64,000 bases of DNA from contig NC_054751.1 of the NCBI RefSeq assembly GCF_018143015.1, positions 31,634,347 through 31,698,346 on the forward strand, read 5' to 3'. This document shows positions 37,566-50,760 of the stretch, in pieces. Source of the stretch: Lytechinus variegatus (taxonomy: Eukaryota > Echinodermata > Echinoidea > Temnopleuroida > Toxopneustidae). Numbering within the stretch: the stretch's first letter is position 1; each line of letters opens with the position of its first letter. The notes beneath the pieces are model-generated. The model was not told the origin of the DNA. It made no database searches and saw only the letters and a list, made by a program, of their open reading frames with translations. Made by a program: the position numbers and the translations under genes.

Positions 37566-40500
37566 GTAAGTATTTTATACAGTTATCGCACATTTCAGAT
37601 TTTTTTCTATTGAATTTCGCTTGGGAGGAGACGAAATTCAGCAGACAAGGGTCATTGGCCATTGCCCATTCGGTGCAGCAGAGCCGGGGACGGGGCGACT
37701 GGCGCTTACCGCCGACCAGACCAGCCTCTGCTCAGCTCTGCTGAGCTGAAAATATTATGGATACCCAAGTACTTTGAATTTTGAGAAACTAAAATATTTT
37801 AGCTTGGACTCAGTTGGAGTAATTTTAAAAGACTTAATCAATTACTTCTTTACTAATTATTACTGACTTTAGCCTACTCTTTAGTTTAGTTAATTTGTTG
37901 AAATCATAACCTTAAAGGCTTAATGAATGATTGAATTTGCATCTAGATCTAACATTAGACTTAGACTACCATTTATCTTCATTTTATCTTTGTAGACACT
38001 GCAGTGTATGACACACCTATTGCCAATAATGATATATATTTTTTTTAGATCTATCTAGATCTAAATGTGGCTGTCAATGAGAAATGCTGTTTTATACCTT
38101 AGCTTTCTCATCTCATTCAACCAATAGCTTTTTACCCAAATCAGATCATGCAGATGAGATGAAACTGTTAGTCAGTAGTCGATCTAGGTCTGTCTACAAT
38201 AAAAATTTACAAATCCTCTCACAAAAATTGCTACAATAAGAAAGAATGCCACACTTCCAGAATGGCGACGTAATAATGGGTAAATTTGAAGTCGCTGATT
38301 CGAAACATCAAAGAAATGAAATGCACAGGCGTGTTCGATGATACACCAGCCTGGTGGTGGACTGTACTTTTACGCAAGGCTCCACATTAACTTTTTTTGG
38401 TGGTGGCCCGTTCGGGCCACCAAAACCTTCAAATAGTTTTTTTTTGGTGGCCCATTAGTAAAGTTTGGTGGCCCGAAAAATATAAAGAAAAACAGTAATT
38501 TAAAATGAATAAAACAAAGTGAAATATTCTGCAGTCACACGTACCATACTATTCTTTGTACATCTTGTATGTAAATCGTGCTTGCTGTTATTTTACTTTG
38601 CTTATTTTGTGGTAATATATAAATTGTTCTATCATTGTAAATATGAAATGATTGAAAGAGAATAAAAGAATTGTATTGTTCCCAGGTTGTGGATTTTTAA
38701 TCTCCGTGTCGACACACACTCATAATGGTAAAGTAAATAAATAGTGCATATAGCAAACTCAGATTTACAAAACAATTATTTTTCCTTTCTTCCTTTTTGA
38801 TCATAAAACCTAGATTATGCAGGCCCCAAATCCAGTTTATTTTCTCTTTTCCACCATATTATAGCAGGAGAAAATCACAGAAAAATATGCTGCAGAATTT
38901 ATAGAACAATGTGTAAAAGGTGGAAATAAAAAAAAATCATTTTTAGAATAGTATACTGAAAAAAGAATAAAAAATTGTAAAAAATGAATAAGTGAAATAA
39001 AACAAAAGAAAAAATGAAGAAAAAACAAAGAACAGGAAAAAAACATTTGAGAACAAAAGAAAATGTAACTTTGTAAGAAAAATGAATAAGACAAAATTAT
39101 CAAAAAATGGGGAAAATTATTATTATTATTCAGTAGAAACATGTTCTTTAATCAGGCATATTCAATGGGAAGGGGTATAAATGGTTTAATCACTGTAAAA
39201 AAAAATGAAAGAAAAAAATGAGAAAACGGCAAAAATTATCTGGAAAAAATAGTGAGAAAATTCCTTCCCTATATTTGACAAAATGATGGAAAAATTCACA
39301 TTTCATATCAATGAAATGCCTTCCCAAAGTATTTACTTCCTTAAGAGTGGTTTAAGAAGTCATTTGTAAACAAGAAAGAAAGAAGCTGCCTATTTATTTT
39401 TGGCTAGAAGAGGCACAGCTTCGAAATAAACCAAATATCAACATACATACAAATGCACATACGGGACTGTGATGTACTCACCTATGTGTTTTATGTGTAT
39501 TAATGCATTTGGAAATCGGTCTTTTTGAGTCAAAAGAGAGGTCATAATTCCTCCTTTTAATGCTTGCAGATAATCAGGTTTCAGTAATACGGACTGTAGA
39601 AGGGCATTTCATTGGTGTAAAATGTGACTTTGACGTAGATTTTAAGAGTTCTGAGGAAGATTTCTTAGCAGTAACATTTCGTATCGCAGCTCCCTGAGTC
39701 TGAATAGTCTGCTAGCGCACAGCTAGCTGCAGTGGTTTCATGCACGCAAAGCTCAGCCAGACAGCCGGCGCGGCCGGCTGAATAATAGTTTCTGTACATG
39801 CTAGCGGTAGTAGGCCTACGTACTGTCATGACTATGCAATCTTTGTGTGTGTGTATTTGTGTGTAGATTAACAAAAAAGGCGCATGACGAATTGGCTTGC
39901 AATTTGAACTGTAGAAAGTTGATAAATACATGCAAAATCGGGAGAAAAATTGCGCTACTTTGAAAATTATTGGTTGCCCGATTCGGGCCACCAAAACTTA
40001 ACATTTTTTCAATAATGGTTGCCCGAGATGAATTTTTGGTGGCCCCGGGCCACCGGGCCACCGCTAATGTCGAGCCTTGTTTTACGGATGATGAGGATTT
40101 TCTGGATGTCGTTATCTTGGCGCATGTGAATGTTTACCCCTGCTAAAACTCGGCTTATTTCCAGTCTGGATCATGGATAAAAAAAATTAAGCAAACAAGT
40201 CAGTCTGAATGGAATGTCTAAGTATGTGACCCCCCTCCGCATGAAAGTACATGTATATCTACAATGTAGATAGCCCCTTAAGATTTCTTACAAAATTATG
40301 GCACCACCAATAACTCTAAGATTTGTAAAGCAGGCCTACATGTAATGAAAAAGCCCTGTGCTTTCAACCCTATTTTTATGTTTCAATAAAAAGACAGTGT
40401 AGTGTGTGTTCAAACTTTTTTTTCAAACCTTCGTTTCACTCAAGCCTCAAGGTTAATGCAGCTCAGACATATTGTACGTACACCTATCCTTCAAAAAAGT

Positions 40501-43500
40501 TTCTAAGAAGACTTCTCCAGCTTGCATGAATTTTAGTTGAGCTAAAAGTTCATAAAATTGATAGACAAATTAAATTTCATATTTTCTTATATGATAAAAA
40601 TATGATTATTTACTTCTTGGCACATCTGAACTGATATAAATATGCATGTTTGAATCAAGATAAGAAGCATTCAATCCTATCTAGTCATTAACTCAGCGTC
40701 ATGTTTTCGCTTGCTTACCATGTCCAGCTGCCTGATTTTTAGACAGTTTAGTATTACTTCATCCGGTGAGTGTTATTTCCTCACTTGGTGAGTCCAGTTG
40801 GCCAGACTGTTAAAGCCTAGCTACATGTACATGTATCTAAACAGTATCTTAGTAGAAAAAGCATTGTTAAACTTTATCCTGATGTACTGTGTGTTAATAC
40901 TATTTAGGCCTCAGATACTGTAAAAAAAGTTCATTTATTATTGCAAATTATTAATACAATATTCATGACTATTCATTTAATTCGTTTTAAGCAGAATCCT
41001 GAAAAAAAGTATTCTTGCTTGTATCATTTTGAATTCTCATTCTGTGCATGGCCTCAGACATATTGACTTACCGTAAATTATTGTTTAATAGTGACCATAG
41101 CAATCTTGAATGAAGACATTAGTTTAAGTTATTTTTGTGCAAATATCCCTTTTGGTAAATGTATGGAAGAACAGAACTGTTTCAAATAACGAGAAAAAAT
41201 GTTCCACTTAATTAATAATATTCTTCATTTCATGGTATTTATTTGATATCATGGTGCATATTTGAAAAGAATTGCAATGGAATGACAATAAGATATTTGT
41301 GGTCTTTATGGTTGTGTTTGTATCAGATAATACAGAATTTTTTTATTCAATCAAAATGATGTGATTGTGGCTGTATATGTAAATGTGTGTAAAAAGCCCA
41401 TCTCCTAGTTTGATTTGGGTGCATGCATGTCTTTCACGGGTACTTAGTGCTTCTCCAGTACTCATGGAATTAAGTACAGGAACTATTCATTAGTCTATAA
41501 CTGGATTCAGTAGGTGTGACAAATAAGGAATATCCGTCAGAGTGTGGACAGGCCTAGAATGGTCTTGGGAGGGGGAATTACCTGTTTCGTTCTTTAAAGG
41601 AAAACTCACACCTGCTGACCTAATAGGCAATAATTGATTGGAATATTTTTGTGTGTGAATATTCATGATCTCAATTCTCAATGATATTTTGAAATTTCAA
41701 CAGATGAGCATTCTATATTCTGCATCATGATTTTGACTGTTTAACCCTTTCTAGGGCGGGGGGGGGGGGGGGGGGGGGCTCCGAGGCCCCCTCAATGATT
41801 TACGCAATATTTTCGTTGTGCAAATTTTTTGACCTCACCACTCGCTGACTTTTCGCGCATCTTTTGAGACCAAATTTGCGACACCCGGGTATGCGGTTCC
41901 AAAATTATGCAACATTTTGTAAGTAATATCTGATATCGTAATTTTTTATCACATACATTTACTATGAACAACACAAAGTTAGGAAAAAAATTTAGGACAT
42001 TTGAAGCTTCATTTAGGGAGTTAGAGGAAAAAGTATGATTTTGCATGTATTAATAATTATGCATAAATTAGTAGCATAATCGATTAATAGCAATTTGCAT
42101 GAAACAAATAAATATAGAATTTTGTAGATTTCATGTATGTCGCAGACAACGTGCTTGCCAATTTTTGGTGCGATTGCGCAATCGATGGCAGAGATCTCTA
42201 GGGGGGCATGGGAGGCCCCCACCCGCCATATGATCTCCCAAAATACCATGGCCTAGATAGGGTTAAGAGACTGGTTTGAAAGAGGGTTACTTTGGGTCGT
42301 ATTAACAATATGATAAAAAAATTTTCAATAAAAGATAAAAAGCGGTACACATGTACATGTACCATTCTAAGTCTTGTACTGACTGGCTGAAAAATGAGAA
42401 CAATACACATACATGTACATAAAGGCACTGACATTTCTGAAATCATAAACTTTTTAGTGATAGACCAATTGGTTTGTTGCCAAATTGGAAATATGACGAA
42501 GCCCTTTAAACCAGTAATTGAGTATGAGTATCAATCGCATATTCATCTACCTGTATTTGGGGATGATAGACCATGTACATACGGTACTCCTCATCTTGAG
42601 CCAAAAGTTATTAATAGCGGCCTGTTAAATACTAGGAGGTCCTGGATCTCGGGTTACTTTTGGTGTTGTTGATACTGTGTTTTTGTTTATCTTCCGTTGC
42701 CATGACATAAATCTCTCAGTTGATAATCTTTATAAAATCTGCTACATGTACATGTAGGTGATGCTCAAGTCTCCTCTGCTGATGCATTCACACCTGCCTG
42801 ACTAAAAAAAATACCTGTAAAAGGCTGGAACCTGTTCAAGTGCCAAAATAATGAATTATTATCCTGCAGTAAAAGATATCTTCGTGTATGCATTGCCTTG
42901 ATTTTTTTTTAAAATTTTGTGTTTAGTTTGCAAAGATCCCTGCAACCCTCTTACTATCTCTGTGAGAGTTTTTGTAATTTTGAAAGTACAAGAATGTTTG
43001 AATTTTACAATAAAAAAAAGATTGCAAGGCCGATGTATTTTCCATGTGCCCCGACCTTAATTTTGTAAAATTATTAATGTTTGGCAGCTCTACAGTCTAC
43101 ATGTGCATTTACATGTAGGCCTACATATAGGCTACATCCACTGCATACCTACAGTATAAAGAGTAAGAATTTTAGAAATTATTTAATGTTATCTAAAGAA
43201 TCCAAAGTAGGTACATGTATGTTACAGTATGTTTTTCTTGAATTGCATTGAAATATAAAATGAAATAACATTATAGATGCTTGTATTATAATTTGTAGAT
43301 TGATATTTTCGTAGTTTAGAATGATTTATCAAATAGGGTAATGATGAATGTGTATTTTATACATGAAAAGGCAGGAATATAGGCCTAATTTTATACTGTA
43401 AATATACAATGTGTTTTTCTTAAATTTGGCTGCAATGTGGTTTTCCATAGCAGGAAGCACTTTTTTCCTGCTTGAACCTTTCCCAGTCTGGTGTGTGGTA

Positions 43501-46500
43501 AACAGTAAACTGCTGGGGAAGTGGATGAAACAAGGATGATGTGCAGTGTAAGTACACGTAGGCGGAATAATATACTGTAGGCTAAAGGTTTGTCATTTGA
43601 TCAATTATAATAACTGTATGGTATGATTTTAACAATAAGAACAATATTGCAAACAAAAAAGGGTCCCCCTGAAAATGTTTTTGACTACAGGTTCATATCT
43701 CTATTAAAACCACATACCATGTCCACCTCAATACTGGTTTTTCCAAGAAAATTGCCAACCCTGGACCTGTATCATAATCAACTACATGTAGGCCCTACAT
43801 AATAATATGCGTCTTAACACCGGAGCAATGGACATGTACTTTTAAAAACAGGTGACACGACATTTGCTCCTGCGACAATTGCTCTGGCTTAATTTTGTAA
43901 TGTAAGGCTGCAATAGGGTTTTACATACCGGTATACATGTATGCTAGGTAACTTAGATTTAGGGTGGGGTATAGTGTAAAACGGTCCAGGGTGGAATTTG
44001 GACATTCAATTAGTTTGTGGAATTATGAGAGCGGAGCAGTTTTCGCCGGAGCAAATGTCATCGAATCACTTAAAAGTGCAGGGTGTACATGTAGGCGATG
44101 AGACTGGTGGACATCAGACCACCTTACATAGTTACATTTCCAATTCCATGTGTAGTACATGTATATTGTTTACATACTGTACTGTTATGGCAGAGATTAT
44201 GATGATACCTGTATGCTAAAATGATGCAAATTTGTTTGGTATATAATGTGTAAGTTGTGAAAAATATATTGTACAGTGTATTAAGTCAGTGCATGCGCTG
44301 AAATTGAATACCAATATGATGGTATCAAACTTATCAAGTTCACGTCTATCACTTGTCTTAACTCACTAAGTTTCATGTTACAAAATGAAGAATCTTGGAG
44401 TAGTTGGACATGTATGTACAGTAGGCCCTACAACTAAAATTAAAATTGGTTACAGAGAAATTATGAATTCCAAGCTGTGGCTGCTATGTCCAAGGATCTA
44501 CATTAAGTAGCTCTACATGTACATGTAAGTTCTTATGGAGCTGCATGTATAGAGGTCCATTTCTTTCCTTAGGACAGGCCTACTGTAAATTGTTTGTGTG
44601 TGTTTTACAGTGAGTCATGAATAGATGAAGTGTTAGTGATTGCATTCACCCTCAATAGTTTACTCACCAGATTGATGTGATGATTGAGACTATAAACATT
44701 CACTTTTCTATAGGCCCTACATGTATATGACCCCTTTCTCATTACCACCCTAAAATTAGTTTAGTGGAAACTCCTGTAGTTTAACTTGTAATAAGAATGG
44801 TTGTAGCAGTCTGTGAAGCGATCTTCCAGACCAGTTCGGAAAACCACTGCATGATGTAGTTTTGAAGATCGCTTTGCTTTGTTAGACTGGTTCTCCTCAC
44901 GATTTGTGTAGAATGTCAACACTGCTGCTTCAAATTTCACGTGAAACATGTCACTCCCACTGAGAGCGTTCCCATAGCAACAAGGCCACTTTACGGGAAG
45001 TGGTTTTGAAAAGCAATTTCGGTTGATCCAATGGTAATGCTTGCGAAGTGATCTTACAAACTGGTTTCCCGAACCGATTTCCAGTAAAGTAGTTTTAGAA
45101 AGTATAATGAGAATGGAGTCTATGACAGATTAAAGATGTGTGTTCATGATGATTGTAGGCCTGTATTAGTCTGTAAGGACAGACCCTTGGTTTTCGCAAT
45201 GCACATGATGTAGTGCATACTGCATATTACAGAGTCTTTACTGTGGCTGACACAGATCTGGTTTTCACACTGCATTTTCTTAACCCCGGGACTATCCTAA
45301 ACCCAATACTTTTTTTTTTTCATTTGCTTAGCCGGGTTATCACCTTAACACTGGACTTTCACACAGCTTATGAATATCGATGAATTCACCACATAGCGTG
45401 TGATTAACATGCAATTTTGACTTCTCTGATTGGCTAATGCTTACAATGTACATGTAGCTCCACTTTTCCTTAGCTCGGTTTGGTTTCAGAATGCAGTTCT
45501 TAGCACCGTAATAAGCCGGATAACCCTGCTTTTTTAGCAGGGCCAAGTACTGTACTGTTTCCCAATGCTAGCCCACTTTGGTCAAACGTAGTGTGGAAAT
45601 GAAGTGGGCTAATAAGCTGGGGCTAAGGCCCCTCCCCCTCAGGAAAATTTCTGTAGTGTGAAAAACATACTCATGTAAGACAGGGTTTGGAATCTTGTCT
45701 TCACAATAGAAATGGTTTTGGTTAGTGTCAAACGTACAAATGAAGAAAACAAACAAAAAAATACCCTAATATTGGATGTACATTTATTTCCTATGATGTT
45801 TTACATATATGCTGTAGTTTATGAGGCATACAGTACAACTACATGTACAAATGAACAAAAAAAAACCCCATCAAAAGTCCTGGTAGGTCAGACTGGAACG
45901 TAGTGTCCATTGCCTTTAATGTACATGTGTATCTATAGCCCTACGTATGTACAAAAAAATGTGCTATAGGTTTTGTAATGTTTTGCTGTAGTACACCGGG
46001 TGCCTACTCTTTATTGAAAGCTGTAGACCTATTTGGAAACTCAGAATGACCAACTGTCATCCACATTTTTGGCTCTAGTCTAGTCTGTGCAAAACAGCTT
46101 TGTACATAGTATACAATACATGTATGCCCTCACAATACATGAATGTACATGTACAGTACAGTACTGTCTTGCTAGTCAAAGTTTATTTGCAAAGCTTTTG
46201 TTTTTACAAGATGTAGATAAATGCGAAATGTTAGTGCATAATTAGGTCTGTGTCTTATCTTTCCTGCACTGTGTGTTACATATGTACTTGTATCTAGAGT
46301 GTTGGGTAAATTCTTGTCATGGTTTTCATACTCTGATGAGTTATGTAACATGTACCTACAGTTCTAAGACTACATGTATTTATGGGTTGTCATTGATTGA
46401 TGTGGGATCAAAGTTTTTCAGGAACCAACATGTAATGGTGAATTGCCAATTTGTTTACTGCCAACTCGTCCACATGATCTACCTTCATTTTAGTCTAATG

Positions 46501-49500
46501 CTATTCCATCCATTCGAGCCACTAACCATTTGGTCTAATAACCACTTCGTCTAATCACCAACTCATCTATTTCCACTTCGTCTCATAACCAGTTGGTCTA
46601 ATATCCATTTTATTTTCATTTATTTTGCCCAATTAACACTAAGTCCAAATAGACCAAATGGTATATGGACTAAATAGCTTTTGGACCAACTGGATATTAG
46701 ATGAAATTGTGAGTGGACAAAATAGCAATTAGACAATGTGGATAATGGAGGAACTGATGGTAGACCAAATGATAGTAGATGAGTTGGTAATTGGATGAAT
46801 TGGCATCAGACCAACTATAAATAAACCCAGTTATCAGGCAAAAAAAATAACATTGCAGTGAATGGCATCTTCCATAATGTACAATGTAATTCTTTCCCTT
46901 GATATTGACAATTAATGTATGTGTACATACCTAGAACCTACATTAAAAGAAGAGGAGATAATCCATAAACTCAATGTATACATGTTTCTGTTTTATTCTG
47001 TGTACAAAGATTTATACCCCCCTCTGAAAAAAAAATGGGGGGGGGGGCGGCTTGGATCCTGACTAAAATCCAGTTTAAACATTTGATCCATCATACATGT
47101 ATAACAGTTGAATGTAGTAGTGGAACAGTGAATCTATACATTTTGGACTACATGTACATACATTTATACCAGAACTCAGATGTCCAAACAACGTTTCCAT
47201 GTACATACAATCCCTTTCCTGAACAGTAGGTTATTATATACAGTAGGCCTATGTTCTAGCCATTGATTTTTCTATGATTATGAACGGTTTTCGAAAGTAT
47301 GCCACACTTTTTAACAATATATTTCCAGCCAATTATATTTAATATTCTTTTCTTCTCTCTTCAATCTTTTTTTTGCAACCCTTTTTTAGCCATCTACAAT
47401 TTCATTGGATCTGGCCCCCATGAACTAGCTCTTAGTGTTGGTGATACTCTGCAGATTGTAGAGGAAAGTGCAGGTAAGAATCTAATGTCATTTCACTTTG
47501 CTCTAAACCATTGTTAATGCTACATCATGCACAACCCAGTCAAAATACATTTTAAGAGAAATAGTACTCTGAATAAAACCTAAATTAAAAGAGAAAAATA
47601 TAGAGCAATGAAATGGAACTGCTGTATAATTGAGTTGAGAAGCTCAAACTGCATGCGTAGTGGAGCTACAAAGAAAGGAAGTGGTTTTTATTTTTTTTAT
47701 TTTTTTTATTTTACAATACTGGTAATGATTACCTTTCAATATGCAACAGGGAAGGATGTGGGAAAGAAAATATTTCTTGAAAATGACAATGTTACATGTT
47801 TTTTTTTTTACAGCAAGAACTATCCCAACCTTTTCCAAGAAGAAAACTGATTTTTGTCTCGCCTACCTAGCAGTGCGAGACTATAGGCGCTGCTTTTCTG
47901 AAGGCCTCGTCAACATTGAAATCTTAACCAAGGTTAAGTGTTTGAAATGTCACATGACCAAGCTCATAGGGCAGTTAAGGTCAACGAACTTAGTCCATGG
48001 TTTGGGTATTTGTGGAATTGTCATCATAACTTTAAAATTTTATGGATCTAGTACATGAAACTTTTAATAGACATAAGAGCAATTAAGTATCCCTGAACAT
48101 CCTGTTTGAGTTTCAGGTCACTTGACAAAGGTCAAAGATCATTTAGGTTCAATGAACTTTGATAATGTTTGGGGTATTTGTCTTGTCATAACTTTAATAA
48201 AAGTTTATGGATCTACATGTAGTTCATGAAAATTGGACATTTATAGGGTAACCATGCATCCCTGAATATCCTGTGCACGTTTCAGGAATACATGGCCAAG
48301 ATAAATAATTTAAGGTCAATGAACTTTAGCCATGTTGGGGATATTTGTTGAATTGATATCATAACTAAGAAAGTTTATGGATCTACACATGTAGTTCATG
48401 ACCCGTCTAGACATAAGTGTAATCAAGTATGTTTTGCACACATCTTATTTTACATGATCACGGTCAAAGGGTCTTGTTGGGTCAATGGACATACACGTAG
48501 TATTTTATTATCATATGAGTGTTTTCTTTTGTGAATGATTATTCAATAGCTGTTTTCAAAGTCAGTACTGCTGCTATATCAAATCGCGTAATGCATGCGA
48601 GACTGCCAGAGGCATTCCACTTGTTTTAAAAATCTTTTTTTTTTTAAATAGATTGTTTAATGTATTTCTTCACTTTCCTCTACTGAGGAAGCAGGAGAAA
48701 GTATACATTTGGGCAAAAAAGAAAAGACTTCAACCATGAAATTATGTAAAGTTGCCCCTTCTAAAACAAGTCTCTACACTTCACCATTAATTGTTTACCA
48801 CTATAGGGAACACTTGGGAAGTTGGAGTTGAAAGAATGACCATTGAAAATGATGGTAAAATGTGAGATTGTATGTGTGGGGAGGGGAGGGAGGGGGAAAT
48901 GGTGGGGGGGGGGGAGAAGAGATGTACTTTATTTATACCTGGTACATGTTATGTGCATTACTGGGATGGAGTAACACAGATGATTTCTTTCGGCATGTGT
49001 ATTGATTATCTACATATATTATTGTTATTTTCTTGTACAGGATGGTACAGAGGAAGTAATACAAGGAATAGACAGTTGAAGGTGAGAATTGTTCCACTTT
49101 TCCCATCTTATGATAATTGAAAGTTTACTTGTTTGCTCAGTAGTGTAATAGCAGCTTATTAAGCCTCATTTTGTAGTTATAGTTTATAGTTAGTTAGTTT
49201 AGACAGACAGAGAGACAGATTAATAGATAGATAGATAAATAGGTATATTAGATAGATAGATAGATCTAGATAGATAGATAAAATGGTTTATTAAAAGATC
49301 ATCGCAGACAAAGGCTGAATTGTGATGAATTTTACAAACATGCAAATTATATAAAGTTTTCATGCAAAGTATCGTAACATTTTCTAAATGATACACAAAG
49401 CTATTATGTAAACTATTTGATCTCAGAAAAAAAGTAGTGTCAGTGCAAAAAAAAGGAAGTATGTAGTGGTAGGTGAGTGAAAAGAAATAAGGAAACTCGC

Positions 49501-50729
49501 CGAATGAAAATGGAAGTCATGAAGGTGTAAGGAAGTAAATGGAGAGAATGGAAAAGGGAGGAAAAGGAGAAAAAACAGAAGGAAAGGAATAGAAAAGAAG
49601 AGATCATGTTCATCAAATCTTGATATGTACACATCATATCAACATAGAAATGGTTCAGGAGAAATTAAATAAAGATATGGATGAAAATTTGAAATTGAGA
49701 AGTAGGAAATGAGAGAGAGAGAGAGAGAGAGTAGGCCTATATTTTCCATTTTGGGTTGAATCAATGAAACAGTCCTTAAAGAGTACCGTAAGTAACGGTG
49801 TATTAACCGCACCTTTTTCTCGGCGGGATAGAAGCAAAAGTCGGGGGTGCGGTTTATACACGGTGACGGGTCTGAGCCAACCCGCCGTAACCCCTCCCGT
49901 ACATGTACGATGTTTGCCAGTTCACAACACATCGAGTGGCTGGGCGTAGCCGCCCAGGCAATGTCGTTTAGAGGGGTATGAGCCGCGGGTAAAGGGAAGC
50001 GATTATTACAATTTTAAGTAAATGTTGTCCATAACAAACGCACCCACCTTCATGACACTAATTTTGACTTTATTCTCGATTCAAAGTAGTGAAGTTCCCT
50101 GGCTAATTTAAAAGAGATGCCAAGCATACTCGGTAATATTTTGTCACCGCTGAGCTAGAGTTGATTGCGTTGTAATGTGGTTATAGTGCGACTTAAGCTG
50201 GCGCTATTCAAAGTCCCGTTTCGCGCCAGCTTGGTTTTTTTCCTTCCTGTTTGCTTTTCATAAGATACCATGTAAACCACGCATGAGAGAGACGGCACGA
50301 AGCCGTAAAAAACAACTGGAAAAAATGTCAATTTCTTTGTTTCTTGAACCTTCCTGTAATCCCGTATCCAAAATTCATGCTAAGACATCAAATTTCTGAA
50401 AGTGATTGTGAGGTTGTGATGCAAGAAATGTGAATGTTTCTTCCTCCTACGCTGGGAAAGACACAGATCATAATTTGATAAGATGTACTGGCATGACTGG
50501 TACTGTATCGTAGTTTGCATTGTAATGGCAGTGCTGTGTGTGTGTACACTGTGACTGTGAGGTGAGTGTGTAAGTTGCCAATATTGTCGGGACCGTCTTT
50601 CTAACATTTGTAGATGAATTGATCAAGAACAGCAGATTTCCGCATACCGGTTATCTCTTTGGATACTTTGAAATCTTAAAAACTTAGATTTTGTTTCTTC
50701 GTACCTCAAATATGCATGTAAATATGAGA

Positions 50730-50760
<31 letters not shown>

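Larger units (their letters stand above)
37566..47389. other. DOCK1 intron 1
   Basis: 9.8 kb. It holds a hAT-like element (38375-40079), a piggyBac-like element (41745-42262), a MITE with GACCCCTTTCTCATTA ends (44726-45121), a TTTCACACTG-type MITE (45262-45665) and a TGGTCTAAT quasi-palindromic repeat (46440-46815). Many ACATGTAC palindromes lie between. No coding exon seen. Confidence 0.75.

Noticed and set aside
37385..37744. 119-codon plus-strand frame across the DOCK1 first exon
   Set aside because: The frame reads into intron 1 past a strong donor at 37566 and has no ATG before 37511. Only the part from 37523 is kept as DOCK1.
38837..39142. 101-codon Phe/Ser-rich minus-strand frame
   Set aside because: AT-rich interior of the hAT-like element; composition explains the frame.
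41758..41778. Long poly-G run as a regulatory feature
   Set aside because: Lies inside a piggyBac-like element near its end; more likely homopolymer expansion or an assembly-sensitive tract.
49423..49637. Two overlapping Phe/Ser/Leu-rich minus-strand frames
   Set aside because: Derived from a purine-rich (AAAGGAAA) tract; no domain or splice support.
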